Positions 60,524 through 64,000 of a stretch of DNA of 64,000 nucleotides are shown one piece after another. Made by a program: the position numbers and the translations under genes. Below the pieces are notes generated by a model. It ran no database searches. It was not told the DNA's origin and saw only the letters and a list, made by a program, of their open reading frames with translations. Each line of letters opens with the position of its first letter. Position 1 is the first letter of the stretch. Source of the DNA: Marinarcus sediminis (GTDB taxonomy: Bacteria > Campylobacterota > Campylobacteria > Campylobacterales > Arcobacteraceae); assembly GCF_048571275.1 (NCBI RefSeq), contig NZ_CP182357.1, positions 744,001 to 808,000 of the forward strand, written 5' to 3'.

Positions 60524-61438
60524 ATGTCAGAGTTAAGACAAATAGCATTTTATGGAAAAGGTGGGATTGGTAAGTCTACTACATCTCAAAATACTTTAGC
60601 GGCAATGTGCCATTATTATGGTAAAAAAATTCTAATCGTTGGTTGTGATCCAAAAGCGGATTCAACAAGATTAATTTTACATGAAAAAGCTCAATCTACA
60701 ATTATGCAATTGGCTTCTGAAGCTGGTACAGTTGAAGATTTAGAATTAGAAGATGTATGTAAACCAGGTGCGGGTGAATTTAATCCTGAAGATGAAACAA
60801 TCACTGAAGGTTATATTATGTGTACTGAGTCTGGTGGTCCTGAGCCAGGTGTTGGTTGTGCTGGTAGAGGAGTTATTACTGCAATTAACTTTCTTGAAGA
60901 AGAAGGTGCTTATAACGATGATTTAGATTTCGTATCATACGACGTTCTTGGGGATGTTGTTTGTGGTGGATTTGCTATGCCAATTAGAGAAGGTAAAGCA
61001 CAAGAGATTTATATCGTAATGTCTGGAGAAATGATGGCTATGTATGCAGCTAATAACATTTCTAAAGGGATTTTAAAATATGCAAATACTGGTGGAGTTA
61101 GACTTGCTGGTTTGATTTGTAATGCACGTATGACAGATAAAGAGTATGATTTGGCAAAACACTTAGCAATGCAAATTGGAACTCAAATGATTCACTTCGT
61201 ACCAAGATCTAACCACGTTCAAAGAGCTGAGTTAAGAAGAATGACAGTTGTTGAATTCGCTCCATCATCTGACCAAGCAATGGAATATAAAGAGTTAGCA
61301 AGAAAAATCATTGCTAATGACTTAAAAGTTATTCCTAATCCATTAGAAATGGACGACTTAGAAGCGTTATTAATGGAATTTGGTTTAGAAGAAGAAGTTG
61401 ACGAAGAAAACTTAGGTAAAAAAGCAGAAGAAGCGTAA
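60524..61438 (+). CDS. nifH: Nitrogenase Fe protein, copy 2 (nifHDK operon)
   Basis: A 304-residue Fe protein with the same motifs as copy 1 and only about five nucleotide differences by my reading over 915 bases, giving V3E, D99E and E139D. Such low divergence means recent duplication or gene conversion. It is followed by a palindrome, the companion gene, nifD and nifK, the classic Mo-nitrogenase order with one inserted gene. Confidence 0.97.
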   Translation: MSELRQIAFYGKGGIGKSTTSQNTLAAMCHYYGKKILIVGCDPKADSTRLILHEKAQSTIMQLASEAGTVEDLELEDVCKPGAGEFNPEDETITEGYIMCTESGGPEPGVGCAGRGVITAINFLEEEGAYNDDLDFVSYDVLGDVVCGGFAMPIREGKAQEIYIVMSGEMMAMYAANNISKGILKYANTGGVRLAGLICNARMTDKEYDLAKHLAMQIGTQMIHFVPRSNHVQRAELRRMTVVEFAPSSDQAMEYKELARKIIANDLKVIPNPLEMDDLEALLMEFGLEEEVDEENLGKKAEEA

Positions 61439-61449
61439 TTACGCTTCTT
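61428..61449 (+). other. Palindrome spanning the nifH copy 2 stop codon
   Basis: AAGAAGCGTAATTACGCTTCTT is near-perfect and self-complementary over the last codons and stop; I list it as arms AAGAAGCGTA and TACGCTTCTT. It is followed by a few T residues and may act as an attenuator giving more NifH than NifDK. Confidence 0.6.
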
Positions 61450-61493
61450 TTAACTAAGACAAAAAATAATAAAAATAATAAGAGGAGAATATA

Positions 61494-61853
61494 ATGTTTG
61501 TATGTGGATACCACTTCCCAGCTGATATGGGTAATGATGTAAGTTTTGATAAGGTGATTGAAAAAGTAAACGAAGGGATTGATGCAAAAGGTAAAACTGT
61601 AACTGTATCAAGCGAAACAAGAGAAGGTGTTAAATTAGAAGAAATCTCTATTCCTGAAGGTTCTTTTTTACACACTGCGTTAGTTGATTATTATACAAAT
61701 ACTGAATGTAAAGAAAAAGACGGTTATAAAATGGTTTATTATACCAACAAATACCAAATTTCTGAAATCTCAAAAGCAGTTGACGGAGATGACACTAAAG
61801 CAATTTGTAGAAAATTAGATGATATGAATCTATATAGAGTAAAAGTAGCGTAA
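61494..61853 (+). CDS. NifH-linked companion protein, copy 2
   Basis: A 119-residue protein identical to copy 1 except at the extreme C-terminus (LYRVKVA versus LYRLKIA). It lies between nifH and nifD, with AGAGGAG upstream. Its conservation in both positions ties it to the Fe protein, but its function is unknown. Confidence 0.8.
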   Translation: MFVCGYHFPADMGNDVSFDKVIEKVNEGIDAKGKTVTVSSETREGVKLEEISIPEGSFLHTALVDYYTNTECKEKDGYKMVYYTNKYQISEISKAVDGDDTKAICRKLDDMNLYRVKVA

Positions 61854-61862
61854 GCTACTTTT
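61841..61862 (+). other. Hairpin after the companion gene, before nifD
   Basis: AAAAGTAGC pairs perfectly with GCTACTTTT around a GTAA loop that contains the stop codon, followed by TCTTTC. It is likely a partial terminator tuning nifDK expression. Copy 1 has none here. Confidence 0.65.
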
Positions 61863-61882
61863 TCTTTCAAAGGAGAAAAATT

Positions 61883-63349
61883 ATGGGACCAGAAACATTA
61901 GAGAGTCTACAAAAACAAGCCATTGCTGAAGTATTAGAAGCTTACCCAGCAAAAGCTGCAAAGAACAGATCGAAACACTTAGGTGTTGATTCACCAGAAG
62001 GTGTAAAAGGTTCTTGTGATACAACAAGAAGTAACAAACAAACTGTACCTGGTGTTATGTCTCAACGTGGTTGTGCATACGCAGGATCTAAAGGGGTTGT
62101 TTGGGGACCAATTAAAGATATGATTCATATCTCTCATGGACCAATTGGATGTGGACAATATTCAAGAGGTGGGAGAAGAAACTATTATATTGGAACAACA
62201 GGTGTTGATACATTTGTTACAATGAACTTCTCAACAGATTTTAACGAAAAAGATATCGTTTTCGGTGGAGATAAAAAACTTAAAAAAGCATTAGAAGAGA
62301 TTGATGAATTATTCCCATTAAACAATGGTATCTCTATTCAATCAGAGTGTCCAATTGGGTTAATCGGTGATGATATTCAAGCCGTAGCTAAAGTGCATAA
62401 AAAAGAGACAGGTCATCAAACCATTGCCGTTTCATGTGAAGGGTTCAGAGGGGTTTCTCAATCTCTTGGTCACCACATTGCAAATGACATGATCAGAGAC
62501 CACGTTATGCCAGATACATCACATAGAAAAGATTTTGAAAGCACGCCTTATGACGTAGCAATTATTGGGGATTATAACATCGGTGGAGATGCTTGGTCAA
62601 CACGATTAATCTTAGAAGAGATGGGTTTAAGAGTTATTGCTCAATGGTCTGGTGATGCAACGTATAAAGAGTTAGCAATTGCTCCTAAAGCAAAATTAAA
62701 CTTACTCCACTGTTATAGATCAATGAACTATATTTCAAGACATATGGAACAAGAGTTCGGTATTCCTTGGATTGAATATAACTTCTTTGGACCAAGTAAA
62801 ACAACTGAGTCTGTTAGAAAAATTGCAGCATTCTTTGGTGAAGAAATTCAAGCTAAAGCGGAAGCTGTTATTGCGAAATATACTGCGATGACGGATGCTG
62901 TTATTGCAAAATACAGACCAATGTTAGAGGGTAAAAAAGTTATGCTTTATGTGGGTGGATTAAGACCAAGACACGTTATTGGGGCTTATGAAGATTTAGG
63001 AATGGAAGTAATCGGTACAGGTTATGAGTTTGCTCATGGTGATGATTACAAAAGAACTAAAGAAGACCTATCAAGAAGTACTTTAATTTATGACGATGCA
63101 AATGAGTATGAATTAGAAGAATTTGTAAGAAAATTGAAACCTGATTTAGTTGCGGCTGGGGTTAAAGAGAAATATGTATTCCAAAAAATGGGTCTTCCAT
63201 TTAGACAAATGCACTCTTGGGATTACAGTGGTCCATACCATGGGTATGATGCATTTGCAATTTTTGCAAGAGATATGGATTTGGCTATGAACTCTCCTGT
63301 GTGGGATCATACTAAAGCTCCATGGGACAAAGAAGTAGAGGGAGCGTAA
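61883..63349 (+). CDS. nifD: Molybdenum-iron nitrogenase alpha subunit NifD
   Basis: A 488-residue subunit binding FeMo-cofactor. The P-cluster cysteines are in SQRGCAYAGSKGVVWGP, ISHGPIGCGQYSRGGRRNYY and SECPIGLIGDDIQAV. The cofactor cysteine is in LNLLHCYRSMNYISRH and the histidine in QMHSWDYSGPYHGYD. Q and H near the cofactor are in GVSQSLGHHIAND. AAAGGAG is upstream. It is followed by nifK after one base. Confidence 0.97.
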   Translation: MGPETLESLQKQAIAEVLEAYPAKAAKNRSKHLGVDSPEGVKGSCDTTRSNKQTVPGVMSQRGCAYAGSKGVVWGPIKDMIHISHGPIGCGQYSRGGRRNYYIGTTGVDTFVTMNFSTDFNEKDIVFGGDKKLKKALEEIDELFPLNNGISIQSECPIGLIGDDIQAVAKVHKKETGHQTIAVSCEGFRGVSQSLGHHIANDMIRDHVMPDTSHRKDFESTPYDVAIIGDYNIGGDAWSTRLILEEMGLRVIAQWSGDATYKELAIAPKAKLNLLHCYRSMNYISRHMEQEFGIPWIEYNFFGPSKTTESVRKIAAFFGEEIQAKAEAVIAKYTAMTDAVIAKYRPMLEGKKVMLYVGGLRPRHVIGAYEDLGMEVIGTGYEFAHGDDYKRTKEDLSRSTLIYDDANEYELEEFVRKLKPDLVAAGVKEKYVFQKMGLPFRQMHSWDYSGPYHGYDAFAIFARDMDLAMNSPVWDHTKAPWDKEVEGA

Positions 63350-63350
63350 T

Positions 63351-64000
63351 ATGCAAGATATAGATAACATTGTAAACGGACAAAAACTGTTTTTAAAACC
63401 TGAATATCAAGAAGTTTTAAACAACAAAAAACAATTCGAAGGAAACATGGGTTCAATCGATTCATCAAAAGTTGATGAAATTCAAGAGTGGACTAAATCT
63501 TGGGATTATAGAGAAAAAAACTTAGCAAGAGAAGCCATTACGGTTAACCCTGCGAAAGCTTGTCAACCATTAGGTGCTATTATGGTTGGTCTTGGTTTTG
63601 AAAACACAATGCCATATGTACATGGTTCACATGGTTGTGTTGCATACTTTAGATCATACTTTACAAGACACTTTAAAGAACCAACTCCATGTGTAAGTGA
63701 TTCTATGTCAGAATCTGCAGCGGTATTTGGTGGATTGTCAAACATGAAAGATGGTATCAGAAACTGTAATGCACTTTACAAACCTGAAATGATCTCTGTA
63801 AGTACTACTTGTATGGCAGAAGTTATTGGGGATGACTTAAATGCATTCATTATCGGAGCGCGCGAAGATGCAGAAGGTGAATTAGACAATACTATTATCA
63901 CTCATGCACACACTCCATCTTTTGTTGGATCACACATTACTGGGTATGACAACATGATGAAATCAACTTTAGAGCAATTAGCTGAAGGCGTTGAGAAAAA
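63351..64000 (+). CDS. nifK: Molybdenum-iron nitrogenase beta subunit NifK, 3' partial
   Basis: The first 216 residues of NifK; the window ends inside the gene. It has the N-terminal extension absent from AnfK, then ITVNPAKACQPLGAIMVGLG, YVHGSHGCVAYFRSYFTRHF and STTCMAEVIGDDLNAFI, which carry the P-cluster cysteines. It starts 1 base after the nifD stop. The remainder lies beyond the right edge. Confidence 0.96.
   Translation, partial: MQDIDNIVNGQKLFLKPEYQEVLNNKKQFEGNMGSIDSSKVDEIQEWTKSWDYREKNLAREAITVNPAKACQPLGAIMVGLGFENTMPYVHGSHGCVAYFRSYFTRHFKEPTPCVSDSMSESAAVFGGLSNMKDGIRNCNALYKPEMISVSTTCMAEVIGDDLNAFIIGAREDAEGELDNTIITHAHTPSFVGSHITGYDNMMKSTLEQLAEGVEK

Noticed and set aside
48437..61900. Insertion sequence or integrase responsible for the anf insertion
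   Set aside because: No transposase, integrase, tRNA or terminal inverted repeats were found around the block; homologous duplication explains the boundaries better.
1..64000. tRNA, rRNA or CRISPR arrays
   Set aside because: I looked for cloverleaf-like and repeat-spacer patterns and found none that could be supported by reading alone.

Overview
The window is AT-rich, gene-dense bacterial DNA. It looks like a Campylobacterota (Epsilonproteobacteria) chromosome, most probably of the Arcobacteraceae. That placement is inferred from codon use, short intergenic gaps, HK proteins with the HQWRQPL H-box, the CcoG and LpxE/EptA-type genes, and a sigma-54-driven nif layout; no rRNA or tRNA is present to confirm it.

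Region 1 (1-26.5 kb) is mostly housekeeping: an AcuI/YhdH reductase (cut by the window start), an HxlR regulator, trxA, proA, a PAS histidine kinase with a diheme peroxidase, ogt, ccoG, a two-component pair, a phosphomannomutase, a nitrilase, an LMW phosphatase, a lytic transglycosylase, an OmpA protein, rsuA, nrdAB, purB, rluA and an eptA-PAP2-dgkA lipid operon. A small defence-like patch (HigB/HigA toxin-antitoxin plus a putative AbiC-type protein) lies at 16.4-17.9 kb. Two unannotated, mutually similar 29-30 residue membrane peptides flank rsuA.

Region 2 (26.6-47.2 kb) is a large nitrogen-fixation island. Leftward genes: nifV-GNAT-DUF683-BFD-like-LRR-nifQ; nifB; and a nifX-like, ferredoxin, HicB/Sel1/Nfu fusion, nifX-like, flavodiiron operon. 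Rightward genes: nifE; nifN with two cysteine-less thiol-peroxidase-like proteins, an ankyrin protein and a SagB-type oxidoreductase; and nifX-DUF269-nifF-nifW-nifZ-ferredoxins-rpoN. Nearly every unit starts at a GG-N10-GC sigma-54 promoter, and rpoN itself closes the island.

Region 3 (48.1-64 kb) carries two nitrogenases. A nifH copy with a 119-residue companion gene precedes anfD-anfG-anfK (iron-only nitrogenase), then two accessory enzymes, a second nifW, a second nifE-nifN pair, two unknown genes and glyA. Next comes an almost identical second nifH plus companion gene, followed by molybdenum nifD and nifK (nifK runs off the window). The two nifH copies, with promoter and part of a dsrE-like gene, form about 12-kb-spaced direct repeats around the anf block. 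This suggests the Fe-only system was inserted next to nifH by a duplication event and shares the host Fe protein.

The most interesting items for follow-up are the anf block bounded by nifH repeats, the second NifE that lacks the expected cofactor cysteine, a dispersed structured element with covarying helices at three gene ends, the small membrane peptides, and several nif-linked proteins that have lost their usual catalytic or cluster cysteines.
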